Assembly (NCBI RefSeq): GCF_002028545.1
Contig: NZ_MWPQ01000025.1
Location: 83,910-147,909 of the forward strand
Direction of reading: 5' to 3'
DNA from: Nitrobacter vulgaris
GTDB taxonomy: Bacteria > Pseudomonadota > Alphaproteobacteria > Rhizobiales > Xanthobacteraceae
Length of the DNA stretch: 64,000 nt
Both the position numbers and the translations under genes were made by a program. The notes beneath the pieces were generated by a model that was not told the origin of the DNA, searched no databases, and worked only from the letters and a program-made list of their open reading frames with translations. Below are positions 26,916-37,067 of this stretch, one piece after another (positions within the stretch are counted from its first letter, which is position 1; each line of letters begins with the position of its first letter).

Positions 26916-28349
26916 ATGATTTCGGATAACATAGTTGCGGCCGATGGTCCCGGTGACGCGGAGTCTGCGGCGCAGCGGCGCGAGCAACTGACTTTCGATC
27001 TCGACGTTGAAATCTGCGTCGTCGGCGGCGGCCTGGCCGGCCTCACTGTGGCGCTGGAGGCGGCACGGACAGGCGCAAGCGTCGTCGTGCTCGAGGGCCG
27101 CCATGTCGGCTGGAGTGCGTCCGGCCATCATCTCGGCACGGCGATGCCTGGCTACGGACTTCCGCTTTCCGATCTGATCGCGCGCGTCGGTTTCGATGAT
27201 GCCTACGAACTCTGGTCGCTGTCTCAGCAGGGCGCTGATTATGTTCGCGCCCATGCCGCTGAAGATGTCATTCCGGGACTAGGACTCACGGAAGGCGCGC
27301 TCGAGGTTTCCAATGTCGATGCCGGCGAGCGGCTCATCAGCCAACTGCAAATGCTAAGCGAGGATTTTGCGACCGAGGCAGAGGGATGGCAGATCGACCG
27401 CGTCCGCGACACCTTACGCACCGACCGGTATTTTCACGCGGTGCATTATCCGCGAGCGTTCCAGATCGACGGTCGCAAATATGTTCACGGCCTCGCGGAG
27501 CTCGCGCGTAAGGCCGGTGCTCGCATCTTCGAAGGGACGCCGGTGGTTAGCATCGATTCGTCCGGGATTCGGAAACGCATTACGACGCCGCGGGCGCGGC
27601 TGCGGGCTTCCAACGTCGTGCTTGCGGGCAATGTCCATCTTGGCGAAGCGTTGCGGCGATTGTCCGATACTCTGGTGCCGGTCTGGCGGTATGCCGCCGT
27701 CACTTCGCCGTTGGGCGAGCGGCTCGCCGAGGTGATGAGGTTTCAGGGCTCTGTCATCGACACTGACGGGATCGATCATTTTCGGATCGTTGATGGCGAC
27801 AGGCTGATGTGGGCGAGCCCGGAAACGACCTGGGAGGCGCGGCCGGAGCGCCATGCCGGGGGGATCTGCAAGCGCATCCGTACCACCTTCCCGCAACTCG
27901 GTACTGTCGAGATCGCGAAGGCTTTCTGTGGTGCGGTCGGTCAGACCGTGCACGGTATGCCGCAGGTCGGCCAATTACGGCCTGGACTGTGGGTTGCGAG
28001 CGGCTTCGGCCGGCAGGGGCTGAATACCTCGGCGATGGCCGGGCAACTGATCGCCCGCGGCATGCTGGAAGGAGATGACCGCTGGCGGTTGTTTGCGCCG
28101 TTCGAACTCGTATGGGCGGGCGGAATGACCGGACGCGCGGCAGGCTATGCGATCAGCATGGCCATGCAAGCGCGATCCGCCGCCGCCGGCACGCTGGCGC
28201 GCTATCGCGAGCGGGCGCGGCAGGCGCGGCTGAATGCGGCCAATCGCCAGACGGGATCGCGTCCGCGGCGATCCGCGGCTCATCATGCGCTGGCGCCAAA
28301 TGATTCCGGGGAAACAGGAGCGGGCGGCTCTTCAACCTCGCCCCGCTAA
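26916..28349 (+). CDS. FAD-dependent amine oxidoreductase (DAO / PuuB-like)
   Basis: A 477-residue flavoprotein. The dinucleotide-binding motif is [19 protein letters not shown] near the N-terminus, followed by [20 protein letters not shown], similar to gamma-glutamylputrescine oxidases. The C-terminal [20 protein letters not shown] is the FAD-closing motif. The ATG at 26916 follows TAGGAAA. The last ~30 residues are low-complexity. It probably oxidises an amine or amino acid with release of aldehyde and ammonia; the substrate is not evident. It stands alone, 137 bases before msrB. Confidence 0.82.
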   Translation: MISDNIVAADGPGDAESAAQRREQLTFDLDVEICVVGGGLAGLTVALEAARTGASVVVLEGRHVGWSASGHHLGTAMPGYGLPLSDLIARVGFDDAYELWSLSQQGADYVRAHAAEDVIPGLGLTEGALEVSNVDAGERLISQLQMLSEDFATEAEGWQIDRVRDTLRTDRYFHAVHYPRAFQIDGRKYVHGLAELARKAGARIFEGTPVVSIDSSGIRKRITTPRARLRASNVVLAGNVHLGEALRRLSDTLVPVWRYAAVTSPLGERLAEVMRFQGSVIDTDGIDHFRIVDGDRLMWASPETTWEARPERHAGGICKRIRTTFPQLGTVEIAKAFCGAVGQTVHGMPQVGQLRPGLWVASGFGRQGLNTSAMAGQLIARGMLEGDDRWRLFAPFELVWAGGMTGRAAGYAISMAMQARSAAAGTLARYRERARQARLNAANRQTGSRPRRSAAHHALAPNDSGETGAGGSSTSPR

Positions 28350-28485
28350 TGGGAGGAAGCCAAAACGCTTCCGGAAACCACCTCGCAAGAACGTGAGAAC
28401 ATTCCCGACACGTCCGTGTAACTTTGCCCAGGTCGTCCCGTATGAGATGCAAGGTGAATCGGTTCTCGCTTGCACGGAGACAACC

Positions 28486-29001
28486 ATGATTGATCGCCGC
28501 ATCCTGCTCGCATCCGCCGCCGGTCTTGCGGGTCTGTTCGGCTTCCGCTGGGCAGGGAGAGAATCCGCTTGGGCGACGGGGACGAAGGTCTCGCGAAAGT
28601 TCGAGATCGAAAAGACCGATGCCGAATGGCGGGCGCAACTTACGCCGCAGCAGTATCACATCCTGCGTGAGCACGGCACCGAGCCGCCTTTCTCCAGTCC
28701 CTTGCTCAAGGAGCATCGCAAGGGCACATTCGCCTGTGCCGGTTGTGGCCTGCCGCTTTATTCGTCCGAGACGAAATTCGAAAGCGGTACCGGCTGGCCG
28801 AGCTTCTGGAAGCCGCTCGACAACGCGGTCGGAAAATCTACCGACACAACGCTTGGCATGGCGAGGACCGAAGTGCATTGCCGTCGCTGCGGGGGCCATC
28901 TCGGCCATGTCTTCGACGACGGGCCGAAACCCACGGGCCTGCGATACTGCATGGACGGGTTGGCGCTCGTCTTCCATCCTGCTTCGCCATCGGCGACGTA
29001 A
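28486..29001 (+). CDS. msrB: Peptide-methionine (R)-S-oxide reductase, exported
   Basis: A 171-residue MsrB. The N-terminus [20 protein letters not shown] looks like a twin-arginine or Sec-type signal, so repair probably takes place in the periplasm. Zn-binding pairs are CAGC and CRRC. The substrate-binding region is [10 protein letters not shown], and the catalytic Cys is in [11 protein letters not shown]. It reduces methionine-R-sulfoxide in damaged proteins. The open frame starts much earlier (28234), but the homology and signal peptide begin at ATG 28486. Confidence 0.92.
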   Translation: MIDRRILLASAAGLAGLFGFRWAGRESAWATGTKVSRKFEIEKTDAEWRAQLTPQQYHILREHGTEPPFSSPLLKEHRKGTFACAGCGLPLYSSETKFESGTGWPSFWKPLDNAVGKSTDTTLGMARTEVHCRRCGGHLGHVFDDGPKPTGLRYCMDGLALVFHPASPSAT

Positions 29002-29315
29002 AGTTCGTTTGCTTCATCCCCGGATGGAGATCGTGATGGCCGGGCTCGGCCCGGCACTCCTTCATATCTTCCGAAGACAGCGAACCGGACCCCTCGCAAA
29101 AAGTAGTCCCGATCGCTCGCCACCGCGAGGCGCTTCCCGGCAAGAGTTGCCGAGCAAGGCAAGAATGCCCCGGGCTTTGAAGCCGGAGCTCTATGCTAAC
29201 TTGCTGAAATAATTTGTCTCTTCCGTTGGCATGGAGCTTGCGATGTCGTTTGCCGGCCGCGGCGAATTTTGACCCGCGTTTTGGGCCGCCGCCTGGATCG
29301 AGTTGGAGACGACGT
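29002..29315. other. Intergenic region before flgE
   Basis: 314 bases between msrB and flgE. Apart from the sigma-54 element at 29227-29241, it shows a GGGCTCGGCCC-like palindrome near 29042 and no supported gene. Confidence 0.6.
29227..29241 (+). promoter_or_regulatory. Sigma-54 promoter for flgE
   Basis: TGGCATGGAGCTTGC: the -24 block TGGCATG and -12 block TTGC with exact GG-N10-GC spacing. Predicted start of transcription is about 29253, giving a leader of about 60 bases before the flgE ATG at 29316. In Caulobacter the hook gene is also a sigma-54 gene. Confidence 0.75.
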
Positions 29316-31157
29316 ATGGGTATTTTCGACGCACTGAATACTTCGGTCGGCGGTTTGCAGGCACAGTCCTTTGCACTTCAGAATATCTCCGGCAACATCG
29401 CAAACTCCCAGACCACAGGCTATAAGGGTATCACCACCGCCTTCGTTGACCTGATCCCGGATTCGACCACCCCCAATCGCCAGGTTGCCGGCGGCGTAAC
29501 CGCCTATGCGACGCCAACCATCAGCAGTCAGGGAACGGTGTCCGCCTCGACGGTTGGCACTTACATGGCGATAAACGGCGATGGCTTCTTCAACGTCCAG
29601 GCGCCGACGGGACGGGTCGACAACCAGCCGCAGTTTTCCGGCGTGACTTACTACACGCGGCGCGGCGATTTTCAGGTCGATGCTTACGGCCATCTGGTCA
29701 ATAGCGCTGGCTACTATCTGATGGGCGTGACGGTCGATCCCAGGACCGGCAACCCGCTCGGCAATGTGCCGCAGGTGCTGAAATTCCAGAATAGCTTCGT
29801 TCCTGCGCAAGCCACGACGACGGTGCAATACGCCGCCAATCTTCCGGCGGTGCCGAGAACGCTGTCGAGCGCGACCGCGCCGGTCGGGAGCATTACGGCG
29901 GCCGGCGGATTGAACCCGTCCGACTTCACGACCAATTTCAATCCCCTTGTGGTCGGCACACCGGCCCCGCCCTATACCGACAACACCATAACTGGGTCGC
30001 CGGCGACCAATCAGCAGACGCCTGCGGTCGCGATCTCCAGCGCGACGCTTTTGTCGGGCACGGCGCCGAGCGACTCGTTGCCGGGCGGATTCGCGGTCGG
30101 TGACACCATCACCGTGAACGGCACCACGATCACCTTCACCGACGCCAGCACCGCGTTGCCGCCGGGCGCGCAGGATGCGACCCATGTCCGCATCGACGAC
30201 ACCGTCGGTGATCTGCTGAGCAAGATCGGCGCGATCACCGGCCAGGCTCCGACGATCAATGCCGGCACCGGCGCAATCACCCTGCATACTGGCACCGCGC
30301 AGGACCTCTCGGTGACGAGCGCAGCCGCGGGCTGGACGGCAATGGGCTTCGGCGCGACAACCAACGTAGCGCGCGGGGGCGGCGGCACGCCCGGGGCTGG
30401 CGTGGTGATCGCTAACGACCAGACAATCTTCCAGCAGCAATCGATCAGCGGCGGCGCGGTCACGGCCTATGATGCGACCGGGACGGCGGTGAACCTGCAA
30501 TTGCGCTGGGCCAAGACCGACAGCGCTTCGCTCGGCGCCGGGCATTCCGATACCTGGAACCTGTTCTATCAGGCCAATCCGAACGCCACCGGCACGCAAG
30601 CGGCGTGGATCAACGTCGGCACCAATTTCACCTTCGGCACCAACGGCCAGCTTTCGAGCCCGGTCGGGTCGTCCGTCACCATTCCCAGCGTCAGTGTCGG
30701 GTCCCAGTCGCTCGGCAATCTCACGCTGAATATCGGCTCCGGCGGTCTGACCCAGTACGCCAGCAGCGGCGGCAACGCCACCATCAATGCGATCAACCAG
30801 AACGGCTACGCCGCCGGACAGCTACAGTCGGTTGCCGTCAACAATGACGGCGTTGTGGTCGGCACCTTCTCGAATGGGCAGAACCTGTCTCTCGCGCAGG
30901 TGTCGCTGTCGCACTTCAACGGCACCAACTACCTCAAGGCGCTCGACGGCGGGGCCTATGCGGTGACAGACGAGTCGGGGCCTGCAATCGCGGGTGCGGC
31001 AGGGCACATCAGCGGCTCGTCGCTCGAAGGCTCCAACACCGATATCGCCGATGAGTTCACCAAGCTGATCGTGACCCAGCAGGCTTATTCGGCGAATACG
31101 AAAGTCATCACCACCGCGAACAGCATGGTTCAGGATCTTCTGAACGTGCTGCGATAG
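29316..31157 (+). CDS. flgE: Flagellar hook protein FlgE
   Basis: A 613-residue hook subunit. N-terminal MGIFDALNTSVGGLQAQSFALQ and SGNIANSQTTGYKG are the rod/hook motif, and the C-terminal LEGSNTDIADEFTKLIVTQQAYSANTK is the matching D0 helix. Between them lies a long, Gly/Thr-rich outer region. Residues about 245-350 carry a hook-IN-like module (TITVNGTTITF ... ITLHTGTAQDLSV) that closely resembles part of both flagellins. ATG 29316 follows GGAGACGACGT; the frame is open further upstream but without homology. It is followed by flgK and flgL. Confidence 0.95.
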   Translation: MGIFDALNTSVGGLQAQSFALQNISGNIANSQTTGYKGITTAFVDLIPDSTTPNRQVAGGVTAYATPTISSQGTVSASTVGTYMAINGDGFFNVQAPTGRVDNQPQFSGVTYYTRRGDFQVDAYGHLVNSAGYYLMGVTVDPRTGNPLGNVPQVLKFQNSFVPAQATTTVQYAANLPAVPRTLSSATAPVGSITAAGGLNPSDFTTNFNPLVVGTPAPPYTDNTITGSPATNQQTPAVAISSATLLSGTAPSDSLPGGFAVGDTITVNGTTITFTDASTALPPGAQDATHVRIDDTVGDLLSKIGAITGQAPTINAGTGAITLHTGTAQDLSVTSAAAGWTAMGFGATTNVARGGGGTPGAGVVIANDQTIFQQQSISGGAVTAYDATGTAVNLQLRWAKTDSASLGAGHSDTWNLFYQANPNATGTQAAWINVGTNFTFGTNGQLSSPVGSSVTIPSVSVGSQSLGNLTLNIGSGGLTQYASSGGNATINAINQNGYAAGQLQSVAVNNDGVVVGTFSNGQNLSLAQVSLSHFNGTNYLKALDGGAYAVTDESGPAIAGAAGHISGSSLEGSNTDIADEFTKLIVTQQAYSANTKVITTANSMVQDLLNVLR

Positions 31158-31258
31158 AGCATGATCCCAAAAAGTGGGAACCGGTTTTCGGACAAGATCA
31201 TGCTCAGTCGAATGAATAGAACAGAGTTTGATTCAACGCAGTTGAATCGGACTCTGGT
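31157..31258. repeat. Palindromic repeat family B with attached tail
   Basis: The first ~49 bases, starting GAGCATGATCCC and ending GATCATGCTC, form a near-perfect inverted repeat. They are followed by a ~50-base tail with its own short inverted repeat (GATTCAACGCAGTTGAATC). The same two-part unit occurs in the opposite orientation at 49041-49136. It begins at the last base of the flgE stop and may act as a stabilising hairpin or terminator between flgE and flgK. Confidence 0.85.
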
Positions 31259-31297
31259 CACGACGCGGATTGATCCGGTTTCGAGGCGGGCAAAAAG

Positions 31298-33160
31298 ATG
31301 AGTTTGAGTTCGGCCCTCTCCATCGCGATGTCCGGCTTGCGCGCTAACCAGGCCGCGCTGTCGATCGTGTCCGGCAACGTTGCCAACGCGAACACGCCGG
31401 GCTACGTCGCGCAGACGTTGGTGCAGGACCAGATCGTTACCGGCAGCACCGGTTCCGGCGTCCGCATTATCGGCGTCAACCGCACGCTTGACGCCTATGT
31501 CCAGTCGCAGTTGCGCACGGAAAATGCCGGCAGCGCTTATGCAAATCAGATCGCCGGAGTGCTCGGCCAGTTGCAGAACGTCTATGGCACCCCCGGCAAC
31601 GATGGAACGCTGGAGGCGGCCTACAATAACTTCACCTCCGCATTGCAGGCGCTGTCGGCGAGTTCGGGCAACACGGCGGCGCAATCCTCTGTGCTGAACG
31701 CCGCGCAGGCGCTGGCGCAGCAGCTCAACGCCACCACCAGCGGCATCCAGACGCTGCGCTCCAACGCCGAGCAGGATCTCTCGGTGTCGGTCTCGCAGGC
31801 CAACGCGGCGATGCAACAGATCGCGCAGCTCAATCAGAAGCTGCAAAGCTTGAGTGCTCAGGACCCGGCGGCCGCGACGCTGATGGATCAACGCGACGCT
31901 GCAATCGATCAGCTTTCAAGGTTGATGGACATCCGCGTGACGACGGACGGCGTCAATCAGACCTCGGTATTCACCACGTCTGGCATCCAGCTCGTCGGCG
32001 GTGTGTACGCTTCAACGCTGACGTTCAACGCGCAGTCCTCGCTTACCGCGAACTCGCGATGGAGCGCGGATCCCGCGAAGTCGAGCGTCGGCACCATCAT
32101 CTGCCAGCTCCCGAACGGCGCGAAGATGGACATGATCGCCTTGCAAGGCATCAACTCCGGTCAGATCGCCGCCGATGTCCAGTTGCGTGACAAGATTCTG
32201 GTGCAGGCGCAGAACCAGGTGGACCAGATGGCGGCGACGCTCGCCAGCGCATTGTCGGACGTCACCACGAGCGGCGCGCCGGTGGCCGGACCGCCATCGG
32301 GATTCGACACCAGTCTCTCCAGCGTGCTGCCGGGCAACGCATTCAACGTCACCTACACCGACTCCAGCAACGTCTCGCACACCGTCACCGTGGTGCGGGT
32401 GGACGACCCAACCGCGCTGCCGATTCCGAACACGGCCTCGAATCCAAACGACAGGGTGATCGGCGTCGATTTCTCGGGCGGGCTCGCCTCGATCGTGTCG
32501 CAACTGAATGCGCAACTAGGAGCTACGTCGCATCTGACGTTTTCCGCTTCCGGGTCGCAGTTGCGGGTGGTCGATGACGGTTCGGGTGCATCGACCGTGA
32601 CCGCGGCATCGACTACGACGACGGTGCAGTCGCTGACCTCGGGCAGTCCGCAACTGCCGTTCTTCACCGACCGTGCCTCGCTCTATACCGGCGCGATCAC
32701 AGGCACCGCGTCGCAGATCACCGGGCTGGCGGGGCGCATTCAGGTCAACGCAGCGCTGCTTGCCGATCCCTCGAAGCTCACGGTCTACAACACCTCGCCG
32801 CTGACTCCCGCCGGCGACACCACGCGCTCCGATTTCATTTTCGACCGGTTGACGTCAGCCACTTTCACATACTCTCCAAACACCGGCCTTGGCGCGGCCG
32901 CCGCGCCGTTTCAGGGTACATTGCCATCGTTCCTGCAGCAGTTCGTCAGCTTGCAGAGCGGCACGGCGACAACAGCGAAGCAGGTCGCGCAAGGTCAGGA
33001 CATCGTCGTCAATACTTTGCAGGAGAAGTTCGACGCCAAGTCCGGCGTGAACATGGATACCGAAATGTCCAATCTGATCGCGTTGCAGAATTCCTATGCG
33101 GCGAATGCGCATGTGATGACCGTGGTGCAGAGCATGATGCAGACGCTGCTGCAGGCATAA
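31298..33160 (+). CDS. flgK: Flagellar hook-associated protein 1, FlgK
   Basis: A 620-residue hook-filament junction protein. The N-terminus SSALSIAMSGLRANQAALSI with GNVANANTPGYVAQ is the typical start, and the C-terminus SGVNMDTEMSNLIALQNSYAANA is the matching coiled segment. The middle is Thr/Ser/Ala-rich surface sequence. It follows flgE after a family-B repeat, and flgL starts 28 bases downstream, so flgK and flgL share one transcript. Confidence 0.95.
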   Translation: MSLSSALSIAMSGLRANQAALSIVSGNVANANTPGYVAQTLVQDQIVTGSTGSGVRIIGVNRTLDAYVQSQLRTENAGSAYANQIAGVLGQLQNVYGTPGNDGTLEAAYNNFTSALQALSASSGNTAAQSSVLNAAQALAQQLNATTSGIQTLRSNAEQDLSVSVSQANAAMQQIAQLNQKLQSLSAQDPAAATLMDQRDAAIDQLSRLMDIRVTTDGVNQTSVFTTSGIQLVGGVYASTLTFNAQSSLTANSRWSADPAKSSVGTIICQLPNGAKMDMIALQGINSGQIAADVQLRDKILVQAQNQVDQMAATLASALSDVTTSGAPVAGPPSGFDTSLSSVLPGNAFNVTYTDSSNVSHTVTVVRVDDPTALPIPNTASNPNDRVIGVDFSGGLASIVSQLNAQLGATSHLTFSASGSQLRVVDDGSGASTVTAASTTTTVQSLTSGSPQLPFFTDRASLYTGAITGTASQITGLAGRIQVNAALLADPSKLTVYNTSPLTPAGDTTRSDFIFDRLTSATFTYSPNTGLGAAAAPFQGTLPSFLQQFVSLQSGTATTAKQVAQGQDIVVNTLQEKFDAKSGVNMDTEMSNLIALQNSYAANAHVMTVVQSMMQTLLQA

Positions 33161-33188
33161 TTGTAACGACGGCGTAAAGGCGGTTCGC

Positions 33189-34694
33189 ATGGCGATCAAC
33201 GGAATCAGCTTCGGCAACACCATCCTTGGCGGCTCGATCCAGAACCTGAAGACGCAGATGGCCGATCTGCAAAACCAACTCACAAGCGGCAAGCGTGCGA
33301 CCACCTACTCGGGCATGGGCGCCAATGAAGGCTTTGCGATCGCGGCGCGCGCGCAACTGTCGAACATCTCCGCGTATACCGACACCATGATGAAGATCAA
33401 CACCAACATCGGAGTTGCCAATACGGCGCTGCAGGCACTCTCCAACATCGGTACGCAGTTGCAAAATGCGGCGAACAGCGGATCGCAGGTGCTGAACAGC
33501 GCCGGACAGACCGCAGGCCAGCAGACCGCGGTCGCGCAATTTTCGTCAGTGGTCGGCATCCTGAATACGCAGGCCGGCGACCGCTACATCTTTTCCGGCA
33601 GCACAATCTATACTCAGTCGGTGGCCGCGTCGGATCTCATCCTGAACGGCAATGGGGCCGGGCAGGCGGGGTTGAAGCAGGTCATCTCCGAGCGCAACCA
33701 GGCCGACCTCGGTACCAGCGGCCTTGGCCGTCTCAACATTTCCTCGCCGACCGCGACGTCGGTGTCAGTTGCGGAGGATGCGTCGCCCTCGGTCTACGGC
33801 ATGAAACTGCAATCGGTGTCGTCGTCATTGACAGGGGCCACCGTCACAGGTCCGGCCGGAGCGCCGCCTGCCATTTCAATCGATCTCGGTGCCACCAACC
33901 CGGCCGACGGCGACGCGGTGAGCTTCACCTTCAATCTTCCGGACGGCACCAGCGAGACAGTGCAACTGACGGCCTCCAGCGCAGTCCCGACGCCTGCCGG
34001 CAGCTTTGCGATCGGCGCGACGCCTGCCGCAACCGCTGCCAATCTCAACGCCGCACTGACGAGCTCGGTCGGAACGCTGGCAAAGACAGCGCTGGTCGCG
34101 GCCTCCGCCATCCGCGCGACGCATGATTTCTTCGATCAGCCGCCGCAGCGCGTCGACATTACGCCGCCCGCGACGCTTGCGACCGCCACGGCCGCGGTGA
34201 ACGGCACCGCCGCCGATACCGTGCAGTGGTACACCGGCGACGCCGGAGCCGGGTCGGCGCGCGCAACCTCGACCGTTCGGGTCGATCCTTCGGTGACGGT
34301 GCAGTATGGTATGCGCGCGAACGAGGACGCCATCCGCTCGCTGATGGAATCCGTTGCGGTTCTCGCGGCGGTGACGACATCGCCGACCGATCCGAACGCG
34401 ACCGACCAGATTTCGGCGCTCAACTCGCGCGTTGCGCAAAATCTGACGATCGCGCCCGGCAGTCAGAATATCCGTGACATCCAGGTCGACCTCGCCAACG
34501 CGCAGACCGTGATGAAGGATGCGACCGCGCGGCAGAAACTGACGCAAGCGACCATGCAGAATATCATCGACCAGGCGGAGAATGTCTCCACCGACGAGGT
34601 CGCGAGTCAGTTGTTGGCGCTGCAAACCGACCTGCAGGCGTCATACCAGACCACCGCGATGCTCTCGCAGCTCAGCCTGGTAAAATTCATCTGA
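33189..34694 (+). CDS. flgL: Flagellar hook-associated protein 3, FlgL
   Basis: A 501-residue flagellin-like HAP3. N-terminal helices (NLKTQMADLQNQLTSGKRA) and the C-terminal VSTDEVASQLLALQTDLQASYQTT match the flagellin D0/D1 halves, with SSVVGILNTQAGDRYIFSG between. At 501 residues it is longer than the common 300-350, owing to a Thr/Pro/Ala-rich insert at about residues 200-380. It joins the hook to the filament. The ATG has an AAAGG site. Confidence 0.92.
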   Translation: MAINGISFGNTILGGSIQNLKTQMADLQNQLTSGKRATTYSGMGANEGFAIAARAQLSNISAYTDTMMKINTNIGVANTALQALSNIGTQLQNAANSGSQVLNSAGQTAGQQTAVAQFSSVVGILNTQAGDRYIFSGSTIYTQSVAASDLILNGNGAGQAGLKQVISERNQADLGTSGLGRLNISSPTATSVSVAEDASPSVYGMKLQSVSSSLTGATVTGPAGAPPAISIDLGATNPADGDAVSFTFNLPDGTSETVQLTASSAVPTPAGSFAIGATPAATAANLNAALTSSVGTLAKTALVAASAIRATHDFFDQPPQRVDITPPATLATATAAVNGTAADTVQWYTGDAGAGSARATSTVRVDPSVTVQYGMRANEDAIRSLMESVAVLAAVTTSPTDPNATDQISALNSRVAQNLTIAPGSQNIRDIQVDLANAQTVMKDATARQKLTQATMQNIIDQAENVSTDEVASQLLALQTDLQASYQTTAMLSQLSLVKFI

Positions 34695-35024
34695 CGTTAT
34701 TAGTTACGTCCGAAGCAGGATAGCTTCAGCCCTGACGAAGGAACGACAAACCCGTTCCAAAACCCGTCATGATGCGTTACTCATTGGGAATTCCGCGCTG
34801 CCGGGACTGGCCCGCCTCCCTATGGCGTTTTCGAACGAAAATGCTCTAAGTGGAACTGGAGCGGGCAGGCGCGACGGTTTATCAGCCCATCGGGAAATGC
34901 CGGTCAGAAGCCCTTTTGCGCGCGGCAAGGAAGCACGTTTCATGCGCAGCTTTGAGATTGAATTCGTCCTTCGTCATTTCGATGCGCCGTGCACGATGAT
35001 CGCTTGCGGCGGGGAGCGCGCATC
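34695..35024. other. Intergenic region with truncated family-A repeat
   Basis: 330 bases between flgL and the decarboxylase gene. It contains a broken copy of repeat family A (GGCGTTTTCGAACGAAA, about 34823-34840) and a GGATAGCTTCAGCC segment near 34718 like the one downstream of the repeat at 39093. No gene is supported. Confidence 0.6.
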
Positions 35025-36482
35025 ATGAAGCCTGCATCGCGCGACACGCTGCCGGAAGCCGATGAAACGCTCGATCCAGACGACTGGAACAAGCTTCGAG
35101 CGGAGGGGCACCGGATGCTCGATGATATGTTCAATCATATAGCCAAGGTTCGCGAGCGCCCGGTATGGCGGCCGATACCGGCGGAAACGCGCGCCCGTTT
35201 CCGCGAAGAGCTGCCGCGAGAGGGCGCCGATGTGGCCGACATTTATCGGGAGTTTGCCGAGTACATCGCTCCGTACACCGCCGGGAATGTCCACCCCGGA
35301 TTCATGGGATGGGTCAACGGCGGCGGCACGGCTGTCGGGATGCTGGCCGAAATGCTGGCGGCGGGGTTGAATACCAATGTCGCCGGCCGCGATCAGATGC
35401 CGATCGAAGTCGAGCGGCAGATCGTTCTGTGGGTCCGGCAGATGTTCGGCTTTCCCGATACCGCGAGCGGCATCTTCGTCACGGGAACGTCGATGGCGAA
35501 CCTGATGGGAATTCTGGTGGCGCGTTCAGCGCGAATCGGCCCGTCCGTGCGCCAGCGGGGCTTGATGGATCGCGGCGCCGGTCTCATCGCCTATACATCG
35601 GTTGCGACGCATGGCTGCATTGCCCAGGCCATGGACCTCGCAGGCTTCGGCACCGACGCCCTGCGGCGGATTCCGGTTGACCGCTGTCATCGCATCGATG
35701 CCGATGCGTTGCGTGCGCAGGTCGCCGTCGATCGCGCCGCGGGACTTGAACCATTTCTCGTGATCGGGTCGGCGGGAACAGTCGACATCGGAGCGATTGA
35801 CGATCTTGCGGCGCTGCATGGCGTGTGCCGCGACGAGAAACTATGGCTGCATATCGACGGCGCATTCGGCGCTCTCGGGGTCTTGTCGCCGGAGATTGCA
35901 CCTCGCCTCGCAGGAATTGAAAGCGCCGACTCCATTGCTTTCGATTTCCACAAATGGGGACAGGTGCCCTACGACGCGGGCTTCCTTCTCGTTCGCGACG
36001 GCGAACAGCACCGCCGCACATTTGCGGCGCCGGTCGCCTATCTGCGCCGGGAAACGCGCGGGCTTGCGGCGGGCTCGCCGTGGCCATGCGACTACGGCCC
36101 GGATATGTCCCGCGGCTTTCGCGCGTTGAAGACGTGGTTCACGTTGAAAGCCTACGGCACCGAAAGGCTCGGCGCGATGATCGGCCGGACCTGCGCGCTG
36201 GCGCGCTGCCTGGAAGCGCAGATCGCGGCCGAACCAAAACTCGAACTGCTCGCGCCGGTGCAACTCAACATCGTGTGCTTCCGCTATCGGGCCGACGATG
36301 CCGACAGGGTCAATGCGGAAATCGTCGCATTGCTGCACGAGTCGGGAATCGCAGCGCCGTCCACGACCATGCTGGACGGTCGGCTCGCGATCCGCGCGGC
36401 GATCGTCAATCATCGCACCGGAATGCGCGACATCGAAGCGCTGGTATCAGCGGTGCTGGAATTCGGCGCGCGCGAAACCTGA
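35025..36482 (+). CDS. PLP-dependent group II decarboxylase (aromatic amino acid decarboxylase-like)
   Basis: A 485-residue fold-type I PLP enzyme. The N-terminal region has PIPAETRARF and GNVHPGFMGWVNGGGT, and the PLP lysine is K310 in SIAFDFHKWGQ. The cofactor Asp is in LWLHIDGAFGA. It resembles tryptophan/tyrosine decarboxylases and related aminotransferase-like proteins; the substrate is unknown. ATG 35025 has GGGGAG seven bases upstream, better than the ATG at 34989. It is not flagellar, yet sits between flgL and flbT, with family-A repeats on both sides (34823, 36522). Confidence 0.85.
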   Translation: MKPASRDTLPEADETLDPDDWNKLRAEGHRMLDDMFNHIAKVRERPVWRPIPAETRARFREELPREGADVADIYREFAEYIAPYTAGNVHPGFMGWVNGGGTAVGMLAEMLAAGLNTNVAGRDQMPIEVERQIVLWVRQMFGFPDTASGIFVTGTSMANLMGILVARSARIGPSVRQRGLMDRGAGLIAYTSVATHGCIAQAMDLAGFGTDALRRIPVDRCHRIDADALRAQVAVDRAAGLEPFLVIGSAGTVDIGAIDDLAALHGVCRDEKLWLHIDGAFGALGVLSPEIAPRLAGIESADSIAFDFHKWGQVPYDAGFLLVRDGEQHRRTFAAPVAYLRRETRGLAAGSPWPCDYGPDMSRGFRALKTWFTLKAYGTERLGAMIGRTCALARCLEAQIAAEPKLELLAPVQLNIVCFRYRADDADRVNAEIVALLHESGIAAPSTTMLDGRLAIRAAIVNHRTGMRDIEALVSAVLEFGARET

Positions 36483-36521
36483 AGCCGTGACGGCCGCGCG
36501 CCCGCGTCGGCGCGTATTATG

Positions 36522-36569
36522 GCGTTTTCGAGCGAAGTGGATACCGGTTCGCGATCGAAATACGCGCAG
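36522..36569. repeat. Short palindromic repeat, family A
   Basis: Begins GCGTTTTCGAGCGAAGTGG; its right half (CGATCGAAATACGCGCAGA) is diverged from the consensus GAAAACGCGTCA. Lies 40 bases after the decarboxylase stop. Confidence 0.75.
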
Positions 36570-36638
36570 ATTGATCGAAGGCATTTTCTTTCTGCTAACC
36601 GGATTCCACTTGACCGGAAATGCTCGCGCGGCGTGATG

Positions 36639-37067
36639 TCAGGCGGAGCGTCGTCTGCTGTCGGCGCGATCGGCGGTGCTGTCGCTCATACCCGCCAGCT
36701 TCTTTTCGTAGGCGATCAATTTCTTGACTTCCTTCAGCGCCTTGTAGAGGTCGCCGTTGAGGATGTCGTTGTTGATGCCCTCGATGATCGGCCACGCGCC
36801 CGGCATGGTGGTGATGATGTCGCGCAGCAGGCTGAAATACGTGCCGTGATTGATCTGTGGCTCCGGCGACAGGTACATCAGTTGCACCGCGAGGTAGATC
36901 AGCTTGGCGGGTGTGTCCGCTGTTTCAGGCGTCAAAATGTCCTTCTCGCGAAGGATCGGAATCTTGTCGCCTTCGATCAAAAGCCGCGCGCGCTGGTCGG
37001 TGTTGGTGACAACGCAGGCGCCGATGATGATGCGTTCATGCGGCTTCAATTCGACTTTCAGCGCCAT
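36639..37067 (-). CDS. flbT: Flagellar biosynthesis repressor FlbT
   Basis: A 142-residue FlbT, a post-transcriptional regulator that binds flagellin mRNA leaders in Caulobacter and has variable effect in other species. The motif LKPHERIIIGACVVTN at the start and YLSPEPQINHGTYFSLLRDI are diagnostic. It is transcribed divergently from flagellin 1, its likely target, with flaF (the usual antagonist) 4.4 kb away. Confidence 0.95.
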   Translation of the reverse strand: MALKVELKPHERIIIGACVVTNTDQRARLLIEGDKIPILREKDILTPETADTPAKLIYLAVQLMYLSPEPQINHGTYFSLLRDIITTMPGAWPIIEGINNDILNGDLYKALKEVKKLIAYEKKLAGMSDSTADRADSRRRSA

